Assembly (NCBI GenBank): GCA_020832865.1
Contig: JAJHRJ010000036.1
Location: forward strand, 1-5,235
Length of the DNA stretch: 5,235 nucleotides
Origin: Desulfurococcaceae archaeon
Lineage (GTDB): Archaea; Thermoproteota; Thermoprotei_A; Sulfolobales; Desulfurococcaceae
Direction: 5' to 3'
Shown here: piece by piece, positions 1 through 4,869 of the stretch
Layout of the letters: every line of letters starts with the position of its first letter
Numbering within the stretch: position 1 is the first letter of the stretch
Notes under the pieces: generated by a model
Database searches by the model: none
What the model saw: only the letters and a program-made list of their open reading frames with translations
Told to the model about the DNA's origin: nothing
Made by a program: the position numbers and the translations under genes

Positions 1-177
1 GTAGATATGTATAAACTCGGTGTTCTTGAGCCAAAGTCTGTTGTTGCGACAGCTATTAAGGGTGGAACCGAGGCAGCTACTATAATCTTAAGAATAGACG
101 ACATCATAGCAGCTAGTAAGCTGGAGAAGAAGGAGGAAGTCGGTAAAAAGCCGGAAGAGAAGAAGGAGGAAGAGTAA
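1..177 (+). CDS. Thermosome (group II chaperonin) subunit, C-terminal fragment
   Basis: Frame 1 is open from the window edge to a TAA at 175-177 and gives the last 58 residues; the rest lies outside the window. The stretch [20 protein letters not shown] followed by [13 protein letters not shown] matches the closing part of the equatorial domain of archaeal thermosome subunits, which assemble into double-ring ATP-driven protein-folding chambers in the cytoplasm. After this comes a highly charged Lys/Glu tail (residues about 41-58). No Gly-Gly-Met repeat of the sort seen in many thermosome tails is present. The gene converges on the minus-strand ATPase gene with only three bases between stop codons, and a T7 tract lies 28 bases past its stop. 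Family assignment is secure; which paralogue (alpha, beta or gamma) cannot be told from this fragment. Confidence 0.93.
   Translation, partial: VDMYKLGVLEPKSVVATAIKGGTEAATIILRIDDIIAASKLEKKEEVGKKPEEKKEEE
124..172 (+). repeat. Two exact 16-base direct repeats in the thermosome tail
   Basis: The same 16 bases (GAGAAGAAGGAGGAAG) occur at 124-139 and 157-172. They are 33 bases apart, which is 11 codons, so both copies are read in the same frame as EKKEE. The intervening codons encode VGKKPE or similar. This suggests that the charged tail grew by a small in-frame duplication, though low-complexity Lys/Glu codons could converge on the same bases. Confidence 0.7.
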
Positions 178-180
178 ATT

Positions 181-1233
181 TCACTCTACTCTAATTAATA
201 CGGGTTTTTTTAAACCTATAGTGGTATATACGGCTTCACCTACTTCTAAGTATGGTATTAATGAGAGAAATGAGTAGTCTATGTATACAGCTTTTTCTAC
301 TACTTCTAAGTCTTGCTTGGATTTAATAGAGTGTATTATCTTGGTATTAGTGTTTGCTAAGGCGTCTTCCACTAGTTGAGATATTGACTGCGCAAGGATC
401 ACTAGACCCACGTGAAATTTGCGGATCTCTCTCAGTAACTCACATATAGGCTTGACCGGTGCCTGCCTTGAGAGGTAGTTTTGAGCCTCTTCAATAATCA
501 CTAGTAGAGGTCTTTGTTGCCTTATAGAGTAGTTGACTACGCGCTTAACTAGTAGAGAGGCATATAGTCTCTTCACGGAGAGATCACTTATCACGCTGAC
601 ATCCACGATGAGAGGACAGTGTTGATCCGTGGTGAGCCTAGTAAGTGCTATGCCTGGGGCTCTGTATACCTTGAAGAGATCACTGTACTCGTCTCTGGCT
701 AGGACGCTCAGCTTCCTGTGTAATGACAGCTTTGACTCTCTAAACCAAGAGGACTCTTCGGGTAGTACATCAATGGAGTCTAATAGACTCTCTATAGATG
801 TGATCTTAGCTGGGTCTTTTTGCTTAATCACCTTCTCTAATATGTATTCCTGTGGTGGTGTAAGCTCAAATATGCTGGCAATAACGCTTAGATCGCTTGG
901 TTCTCCAGTGAGTAGCTGCAGGGGTAGTTCACGTGGCTCTATGTGAGTATATTCAGTGAGCATTTCACTGTGTTCTCCATGCCAATCTACAAGGAGGACG
1001 GGGATCTTCAGCTCTCTACACACGCGCTCAGCTATTCTCGAAGCTGTGTAAGACTTACCTGAGCCTGTAGTCCCAGTGATCAATGCGTGTCTAAAAAGAG
1101 CACTTTTATATAGCTTCGCAGGATACTCCGGGATATGGTTTAGTATTTTTCCAATAACTACGTGTGGCTCACCATTGTCGCGTTCCTCTACGGGCACTTG
1201 TTGCTCGGGGTATTTAAGGCGTGTTTCCTGCAC
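181..1233 (-). CDS. HerA/FtsK-like P-loop ATPase (DUF87 type), catalytic part
   Basis: The 350-residue product has the hallmarks of archaeal HerA-type ATPases: a Walker A motif GTTGSGKS (residues 54-61), a DWHGEH segment (83-88) matching the usual D-x-HGE, a Walker B LLVIIEEA (243-250), and a LREIRKF...LVILAQS segment (267-283) with a likely arginine finger and sensor glutamine. Known relatives are hexameric DNA translocases, some working with NurA nuclease in end resection; no nurA is visible here, so the substrate is unknown. The only ordinary start is a GTG at 1231-1233 without a convincing ribosome site. The frame stays open upstream to a stop at 1312-1314, and its translation before the GTG (LRRLPVGYTIPPV) looks like protein. 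I therefore think this is the C-terminal part of a longer protein whose N-terminus is the 1266-1592 frame, joined near 1269. The ATPase identity is secure; the start is not. Confidence 0.88.
   Translation of the reverse strand: MQETRLKYPEQQVPVEERDNGEPHVVIGKILNHIPEYPAKLYKSALFRHALITGTTGSGKSYTASRIAERVCRELKIPVLLVDWHGEHSEMLTEYTHIEPRELPLQLLTGEPSDLSVIASIFELTPPQEYILEKVIKQKDPAKITSIESLLDSIDVLPEESSWFRESKLSLHRKLSVLARDEYSDLFKVYRAPGIALTRLTTDQHCPLIVDVSVISDLSVKRLYASLLVKRVVNYSIRQQRPLLVIIEEAQNYLSRQAPVKPICELLREIRKFHVGLVILAQSISQLVEDALANTNTKIIHSIKSKQDLEVVEKAVYIDYSFLSLIPYLEVGEAVYTTIGLKKPVLIRVE
205..211 (+). terminator. Poly-T tract, likely terminator for the thermosome gene
   Basis: A run of seven T lies 28 bases downstream of the thermosome stop, within GGGTTTTTTTAAACC. 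Archaeal RNA polymerase typically terminates at such T-rich tracts, and the flanking GGTTT/AAACC could also form a very small hairpin. The tract lies inside the 3' end of the convergent ATPase gene, where it encodes Lys-Lys. Its placement suits termination, but the run may simply reflect coding. Confidence 0.5.
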
Positions 1234-1275
1234 TGGCGGAATAGTGTACCCTACAGGAAGTCTTCTCAGAAAAAA
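1225..1275 (-). other. Candidate -1 ribosomal frameshift site joining the two ATPase frames
   Basis: On the minus strand the upstream frame ends AAT TTT TTC TGA. This contains the heptamer T TTT TTC (1275-1269), a perfect X_XXY_YYZ slippery sequence in the correct phase, with the stop codon immediately after it. A nine-base spacer (1268-1260) is followed by TTCCTGTA (1259-1252), which can pair with TGCAGGAA (1232-1225) as an 8-bp stem with one G-U pair and a 19-base loop. A -1 slip would continue as LRRLPVGYTIPPVQETR into the Walker-containing frame, giving 470 residues in all. The sequence elements are directly visible; their function is inferred. Loss of one T from an original T7 run, real or as a sequencing error, would look the same. 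Confidence 0.5.
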
Positions 1276-1592
1276 TTCTTTATAGCACCTGCAATAGTTG
1301 TGAAAATACTCCTAGAGGAATATGTCTCCACGTCTATTGTCTTAAACGTAGACTTTACAAGGGTAACCAATAGCTGAGACTCTTCTTTAACATTCTCATC
1401 TTTACCCCTGATCACTATTAAGCCCTTCACATCTCCTCTACTAATCTTCGAGATAGTAATGTACTCCACGTTCCTAGTTAGCTGAGACCTGGTCTTTATG
1501 ACTTCACTGAGCTCTCTCAGTTCGTTTTCAACATCAGTATCTCTGCTGTTTAAAACACGATAAAGTCTCAGTACAACTTCGCGCTCAGCCAA
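1266..1592 (-). CDS. N-terminal part of the HerA-like ATPase (separate frame)
   Basis: This 108-residue frame begins at a TTG (1592-1590), six bases after a run of six G, and ends in TGA at 1268-1266. Its product, from MAEREVVLRLYRVLNSRD to AGAIKNFF, is about 40 residues of charged, probably helical sequence followed by a likely alpha/beta part (EYITISKI at 43-50, GLIVIRG at 57-63, LLVTLVK at 74-80). I do not recognise it as a stand-alone family. Its C-terminal end runs, with a one-base overlap in reading, straight into the downstream frame that carries the P-loop motifs, and the join yields a length (about 470) typical of HerA-like ATPases. The N-terminal domain does not look like an obvious HAS barrel. 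It could instead be an independent small protein translated just ahead of the ATPase, or half of a broken gene. Confidence 0.72.
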   Translation of the reverse strand: MAEREVVLRLYRVLNSRDTDVENELRELSEVIKTRSQLTRNVEYITISKISRGDVKGLIVIRGKDENVKEESQLLVTLVKSTFKTIDVETYSSRSIFTTIAGAIKNFF

Positions 1593-1598
1593 GTTTAA

Positions 1599-1604
1599 CC
1601 CCCC
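1599..1604 (-). promoter_or_regulatory. Ribosome binding site for the split ATPase gene (TTG start)
   Basis: On the minus strand GGGGGG followed by TTAAAC precedes the TTG at 1592-1590 by six bases. No ATG is available nearby in this frame, so this G-rich site is what favours the TTG start. The same arrangement (G run, TT, short spacer, TTG) occurs in front of rpo8. Confidence 0.5.
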
Positions 1605-1645
1605 TACTCGGTAACTAGGTATACTTAAAATGGCTCCACAGGAAA

Positions 1646-1654
1646 GTTTTAAAT
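1646..1654 (-). promoter_or_regulatory. Candidate TATA box for the split ATPase gene
   Basis: Minus-strand ATTTAAAAC, preceded by AACCCT, lies in the 111-base gap between rpo8 and the ATPase gene. A start site about 25 bases downstream would fall near 1625 and leave a leader of roughly 33 bases containing the G-run ribosome site. A second A/T-rich segment (TTTTAAGTATA, about 1620-1630) is an alternative that would give a nearly leaderless transcript. Read-through from rpo8 is also possible. Confidence 0.4.
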
Positions 1655-1703
1655 AGGGTTTTTAGAGAGAGCAGTGAAAGAATTCCTAGACTAAAGACGC
1701 TGG

Positions 1704-2054
1704 TTACTTAATAGAAGCTCCCACGTAAACGTGATCCATGCTGTTATAGTCTAGTGGTTTTTTACTTTTTAAAACAACTAGTAGACCGTAGAGCGATATA
1801 ATAACCCGGTAGATTTCTCCGATTAGTGTGTTTGAAACTACATAGCCGTGTGCGCAGAAATAGTGGTTTAAACACGTTTCTTTATCACTAGTTATACTCA
1901 GAATTAACTCGGCGCCTTGACGAGGTCTCTCTAAGACATCTTCGTGAAACTCTACTTCAACCTCCTCTATACCCCCTTCACATACACCCTTTACTCTGTA
2001 AATTCTTGGAACACGAAGTGAGGTTACTTCTTTAACTCTGCACTTTATTTCCAA
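1704..2054 (-). CDS. rpo8: DNA-directed RNA polymerase subunit Rpo8 (RpoG)
   Basis: The 116-residue product matches the crenarchaeal Rpo8/RpoG subunit, the archaeal counterpart of eukaryotic Rpb8. Rpb8 is an OB-fold-like protein that sits on the outer face of the largest polymerase subunit. The recognisable core is FCAHGYVV (residues 66-73), then RVIISLYGLLVVL (83-95) and near the end MDHVYV (106-111); I recall the same order of motifs (FCGHGY, IISLYGLLV, MDHVY) in the Sulfolobus subunit. Length is slightly below the roughly 130 residues of that protein. The start is a TTG at 2054-2052 with a GGGGG run five bases upstream; no ATG fits the frame. The gene is divergent from the Lsm gene and lies 111 bases upstream of the split ATPase. 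Rpo8 is known from Crenarchaeota and Korarchaeota, so it also serves as a lineage marker. Confidence 0.92.
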   Translation of the reverse strand: MEIKCRVKEVTSLRVPRIYRVKGVCEGGIEEVEVEFHEDVLERPRQGAELILSITSDKETCLNHYFCAHGYVVSNTLIGEIYRVIISLYGLLVVLKSKKPLDYNSMDHVYVGASIK

Positions 2055-2059
2055 TGAAA

Positions 2060-2064
2060 CCCCC
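2060..2064 (-). promoter_or_regulatory. Ribosome binding site for rpo8 (TTG start)
   Basis: Minus-strand AGGGGGTT lies five bases before the TTG at 2054-2052. It is a G-rich variant of the archaeal Shine-Dalgarno sequence and supports the TTG start, since no in-frame ATG exists between it and the conserved coding region. Confidence 0.5.
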
Positions 2065-2100
2065 TATACACTACAATATAACATAAAGTTAAGTTACATG

Positions 2101-2110
2101 TTTTTAAATA
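2101..2110. promoter_or_regulatory. Candidate shared TATA element of the divergent rpo8/Lsm promoters
   Basis: The box TTTTTAAATA on the plus strand reads TATTTAAAAA on the minus strand. It ends 41 bases before the Lsm ATG at 2151 and lies 47 bases before the rpo8 TTG at 2054. With the usual 25-base TATA-to-start distance, both transcripts would carry leaders of about 20 bases that include their ribosome sites. Alternatively, rpo8 may use a separate A/T-rich box nearer its start (around 2080-2090). Confidence 0.5.
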
Positions 2111-2140
2111 AAATTTACCGTATAAGAAATAGTAACCACA

Positions 2141-2145
2141 GGTGG
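2141..2145 (+). promoter_or_regulatory. Ribosome binding site that decides the Lsm start
   Basis: GGTGG at 2141-2145 lies five bases before the ATG at 2151. The in-frame GTG at 2142 that would lengthen the protein by three residues is part of this GGTGG, so it is more likely ribosome site than start codon. Confidence 0.65.
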
Positions 2146-2150
2146 CATGT

Positions 2151-2600
2151 ATGTCTGCCGTTGATGCTTCAAGGAGGCTAATAAATGAGCTTGTAACATT
2201 ACTAGATAGGAGAATAAGAGTAGTTCTAGTAAGTGGTAAGCAATATGAGGGTGTGCTAGTAGGATTCGATCATCCATCTCTAAATATACTATTAAAAAAC
2301 GTCGTAGATGAGGCTGGCTCGAGGTACTCCAAGATAATTGTTAAAGGTGAGAGAATATCTGAGATAATCGCGGTAGAGGAGCCGTTATTTAACCCAGAGG
2401 AGTTTAAAGAGTTCCTGCTAAAGGAGCTCAAGCTACAGGAACACGCGGTGAAAGTTATTCCTGAGGCCAGATCAGTAGAAGTGCTAGGCAGGTATAGAGT
2501 TAGCGAGGAGGGAGTTACAGGCTCAGGCGCTATGGCTGAAACCCTATACGGCGTTTACAAGAAGTACATTGAGCTGAAGAAGAAGGGTCTACAAGGTTAA
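2151..2600 (+). CDS. Sm-like archaeal protein with C-terminal domain (SmAP3-like)
   Basis: The 149-residue protein has an N-terminal Sm fold: an N-terminal helix (SRRLINELVTLLD, 7-19), Sm1 (residues about 21-53, with GKQYEGVLVGFDHPSLNILL), and Sm2 (IIVKGERISEI, 62-72). Sm proteins form rings of six or seven subunits that bind U-rich RNA. Typical archaeal SmAP1/2 are 70-80 residues, whereas this one carries about 70 more (79-149), which fits the SmAP3 type described in Pyrobaculum with an added C-terminal alpha/beta domain of unknown role. In Sm1 the usual D-x-x-x-N spacing is one residue longer here (D40 to N45), and the Sm2 RNA-contact triplet is K65-G66-E67. A GTG at 2142 would give 152 residues, but the ATG has the better ribosome site spacing. 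The tRNA-guanine transglycosylase gene follows after six bases, implying co-transcription. Confidence 0.85.
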   Translation: MSAVDASRRLINELVTLLDRRIRVVLVSGKQYEGVLVGFDHPSLNILLKNVVDEAGSRYSKIIVKGERISEIIAVEEPLFNPEEFKEFLLKELKLQEHAVKVIPEARSVEVLGRYRVSEEGVTGSGAMAETLYGVYKKYIELKKKGLQG

Positions 2601-2606
2601 TGAGAA

Positions 2607-4166
2607 GTGTTTTTTGAAGTTAAGAGGAGAGATTTAGCTGGTAGAATAGGGAGGCTTTTTACTCAGCACGGAGCCTTAGAGACACCTGCTGTTCTCCCCG
2701 TAGTAGACCCTGTAAGACAAGTACCAGGACTTAGAGTTATTAGTGAAGTAGGATTTAGTGGTATAATTACAAATGCCTACTTGTTCTATAAGAGAAACAG
2801 TGGTGCGGTTAAAAGCATACATAGCGAACTTGGCTGGAGCAGGGTTATTATGACAGACTCCGGTGGCTATCAGATTTTAGTATACGGCGACATAGATGTC
2901 GACAATAAGACTATTGTCAACTACGAGAAGGCTATAGGATCAGATATAGCAATCATACTCGACGTGCCTACTGGTAGTACAATGAGCCGTGAAGACGCAG
3001 AAAAAGCTGTTCTAGAGACGTATAAGCGTGGACTAGAGTCTCTTCCCCTCATCGAGGATAGTGAGCAATTGTGGGTATACCCCATTCAGGGAGCCCCCTT
3101 TATAGACCTCTTACAGAGGTCTTCGAGACTAGCTGCTAAATTACCATATCACATATACGCGGTGGGATCACCCACAGTAATGCTAGAAAAGTACAAGTAC
3201 GCTGAATTGGTAGAAATAGTTGCTACTGTAAGGGCGAATACGCCGCCAGATAGACCTCTCCACGTATTTGGAGTCGGGCACCCAATGGTAATACCGTTTC
3301 TCGTAGCAGTAGGTGCAGATATGTTTGACTCTGCAAGCTATGTGCTATACGCGAGAGATGGAAGATACCTCGTTGAGGATGGCACTAGAAATATACGTGA
3401 AATGGAGTACTTTCCATGTTCTTGCCCCGTCTGCTCTAAGTACACGCCGCGTGATCTGCTAGAAATGCCTCATCATAGGAGGGAGGAGCTTTTAGCTCTA
3501 CATAACCTTTACGTGCTCTACGAGGAAGCTAAGCGTGTTAAACAGGCAATTAAAGAGAATAGACTCTGGGAGATGTTAGAGTGGAGGGCTAATGCGCACC
3601 CAAGTCTCAGAGAGGCTTTTACTATTCTATTAAAGTACACTAAATTATTGGAGAAACTATCACCTAGAGTAAATCCCGGCGGCAGGGCTTTACTACTAAT
3701 AAGCGAGTTCTCGCACTATAATCCCAAAGTTACACTTAACGTTAAGAGCACGGATAGTTTTCTCTCTAAATACATAAAGGGTAAAGTTGTCATTATTTTA
3801 CCAGCTTATAAGAAGCCGTATACTTCTCAGAGCGAGTATAAGGCACTATCTGAAATCTACGGAGGAAATAAGCAAGTGAAAATAGTCTTCCTACACCCAG
3901 TTCTTGGCATAATTCCCCCAGAGCTCGCTTCAACATACCCGTTCTATCAGCATGAGTGCCGTATTTTAAGGAACACGATTAGTTTCAGGGCTCTGAGAAG
4001 ACACTTAAAGACGCTTATAGAGAGTAAGCCGTCTAAAGTGATCATAGTAATTACGGCTTGGCTAGGAGAAAGAATCACAGAGAAGCTCTTAAGAGAAATA
4101 AAAGTCGCTAATGTCGAGGTTGCTACATGTAGGTTGAACGAGGTCTCTTCTCTAATTCATCAATAG
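2607..4166 (+). CDS. tgtA: Archaeosine tRNA-guanine(15) transglycosylase, lacking its PUA domain
   Basis: The enzyme swaps guanine at position 15 of the tRNA D-loop for preQ0, the first tRNA-level step to archaeosine. The catalytic barrel occupies residues 1 to about 300. D84 in TDSGGYQ is the expected general base, D241 in GADMFDSASY is the expected nucleophile, and the zinc ligands are C271, C273, C276 and H299. These zinc ligands and D241 keep a constant offset of eight from the Pyrococcus numbering I recall (D249; C279, C281, C284, H307). Residues about 355-519 resemble the C1-type domain of archaeosine enzymes, including HPVLGIIPPELASTYPF. At 519 residues the protein is about 60 shorter than euryarchaeal forms and ends without a PUA domain; a matching PUA module lies at 4862-5235 on the other strand. 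The start is a GTG six bases after the Lsm stop with a weak ribosome site. The 3' end overlaps the PAC2-family gene by 44 bases. Confidence 0.95.
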   Translation: MFFEVKRRDLAGRIGRLFTQHGALETPAVLPVVDPVRQVPGLRVISEVGFSGIITNAYLFYKRNSGAVKSIHSELGWSRVIMTDSGGYQILVYGDIDVDNKTIVNYEKAIGSDIAIILDVPTGSTMSREDAEKAVLETYKRGLESLPLIEDSEQLWVYPIQGAPFIDLLQRSSRLAAKLPYHIYAVGSPTVMLEKYKYAELVEIVATVRANTPPDRPLHVFGVGHPMVIPFLVAVGADMFDSASYVLYARDGRYLVEDGTRNIREMEYFPCSCPVCSKYTPRDLLEMPHHRREELLALHNLYVLYEEAKRVKQAIKENRLWEMLEWRANAHPSLREAFTILLKYTKLLEKLSPRVNPGGRALLLISEFSHYNPKVTLNVKSTDSFLSKYIKGKVVIILPAYKKPYTSQSEYKALSEIYGGNKQVKIVFLHPVLGIIPPELASTYPFYQHECRILRNTISFRALRRHLKTLIESKPSKVIIVITAWLGERITEKLLREIKVANVEVATCRLNEVSSLIHQ

Positions 4167-4869
4167 TCTTTCTAAATCTCTCTTTTTCAGCTTCAATAGC
4201 CTCGAGTAAAGCAGCCTCCTCCATGAGCTTATCAGTATTTACTTTAATTCTGAGAATACTTGCAATAACATCCACAGCTACGGCACTAGCACGGGGGTCA
4301 GGTTTAAACGGCTCAGTGAAAGGAAGTATAACTAGTCCTCTTAGACCATAGGCCTTCGTGAATAGCATTGTGAGAGCCAGTAATCCCATAATGTACCTAT
4401 CTTCGAGAACATTAGCCTCGAGCTTAGTTAGAGGGTCGTTTATTGGAATCCACCGGTACTTCTCCTCCGGGCGAGTCTTATACTCTTGATCTAGACCTCC
4501 TACTAGTATGACTTCTCTAGCGCCTAGCCTCTTGGCAAAGCGCGCTATGAAGTCTGTGTATGCTGTTTTCTCTGCATTGCTTGGAATAGCGTTGTTAACA
4601 ACTATAACAACCTTGTTACTGCCAATGGTATCCGCGTAGACCTCAAATGGGTAGATTAGGTCGAGATCCCTTGTGTACATTGTAAAGTCAGGCATATACC
4701 TTGTCTTAATAAAACCAACTTTTCTCAGGCCAAGTTCTCTAGCTAAGTAGCGTGTTGTGATATAGCCAACTAGTCCATATCCCTGATAACCAGTTATAAA
4801 GTATGAGTCTTTAAACTCCTCGAGCTTAAACGACTTCACTAAGGGTATAAACTTGATCCTTTTAACCAC
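4123..4869 (-). CDS. PAC2-family protein (proteasome assembly chaperone-like)
   Basis: The 248-residue product has PAC2-family features: an early glycine-rich YFITGYQGYGLVGYITTRYL segment, alternating beta/alpha segments (VVIVVNNAI, EVILVGGL, GLVILPF), a closing PDPRASAVAVDVIASILRI motif, and a helical charged C-terminus (EEAALLEAIEAEKERF...IDELEKR) that may form a coiled coil. Archaeal relatives include PbaB-like proteins and proteins linked to 20S proteasome assembly; many are uncharacterised, so the role is inferred. I chose the GTG at 4869-4867 because GGTG lies six bases upstream of it. A GTG at 4884-4882 would add five residues (MKVLI) and lacks such a site. Its start overlaps the end of the PUA gene by eight bases, suggesting translational coupling. 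Its 3' end overlaps the transglycosylase gene by 44 bases, tail to tail. Confidence 0.82.
   Translation of the reverse strand: MVKRIKFIPLVKSFKLEEFKDSYFITGYQGYGLVGYITTRYLARELGLRKVGFIKTRYMPDFTMYTRDLDLIYPFEVYADTIGSNKVVIVVNNAIPSNAEKTAYTDFIARFAKRLGAREVILVGGLDQEYKTRPEEKYRWIPINDPLTKLEANVLEDRYIMGLLALTMLFTKAYGLRGLVILPFTEPFKPDPRASAVAVDVIASILRIKVNTDKLMEEAALLEAIEAEKERFRKTIDELEKRPRSTYM
4167..4188 (+). terminator. Pyrimidine-rich tract after the transglycosylase gene
   Basis: Directly after the TAG at 4164-4166 the plus strand is rich in T and C, ending in a T5 run at 4183-4187. This resembles archaeal U-tract terminators, although the region also encodes the charged C-terminus of the PAC2 protein on the other strand, which by itself yields pyrimidine-rich sequence here. 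Confidence 0.3.

Noticed and set aside
629..1377. Plus-strand open frames at 629-946, 1076-1285 and 1162-1377
   Set aside because: They lie antisense to the ATPase gene and have low-complexity, Ser/Cys/Arg-rich translations without recognisable motifs. The minus strand carries the P-loop motifs.
1593..1703. A small RNA or extra gene in the 111-base gap between rpo8 and the split ATPase gene
   Set aside because: I found no open frame with a sensible start, no clear C/D box pair and no tRNA-like fold; a TATA-like box and the leader explain the gap.
2142..2144. GTG at 2142 as the start of the Lsm gene
   Set aside because: It lies inside the GGTGG ribosome site that is well placed for the ATG at 2151.
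4090..4104. T-rich minus-strand stretch (CTTTTATTTCTCTT) after the PAC2 gene as a terminator
   Set aside because: It is interrupted, has no hairpin, and lies within transglycosylase coding sequence rich in AAA/AGA codons on the other strand; too weak to list.
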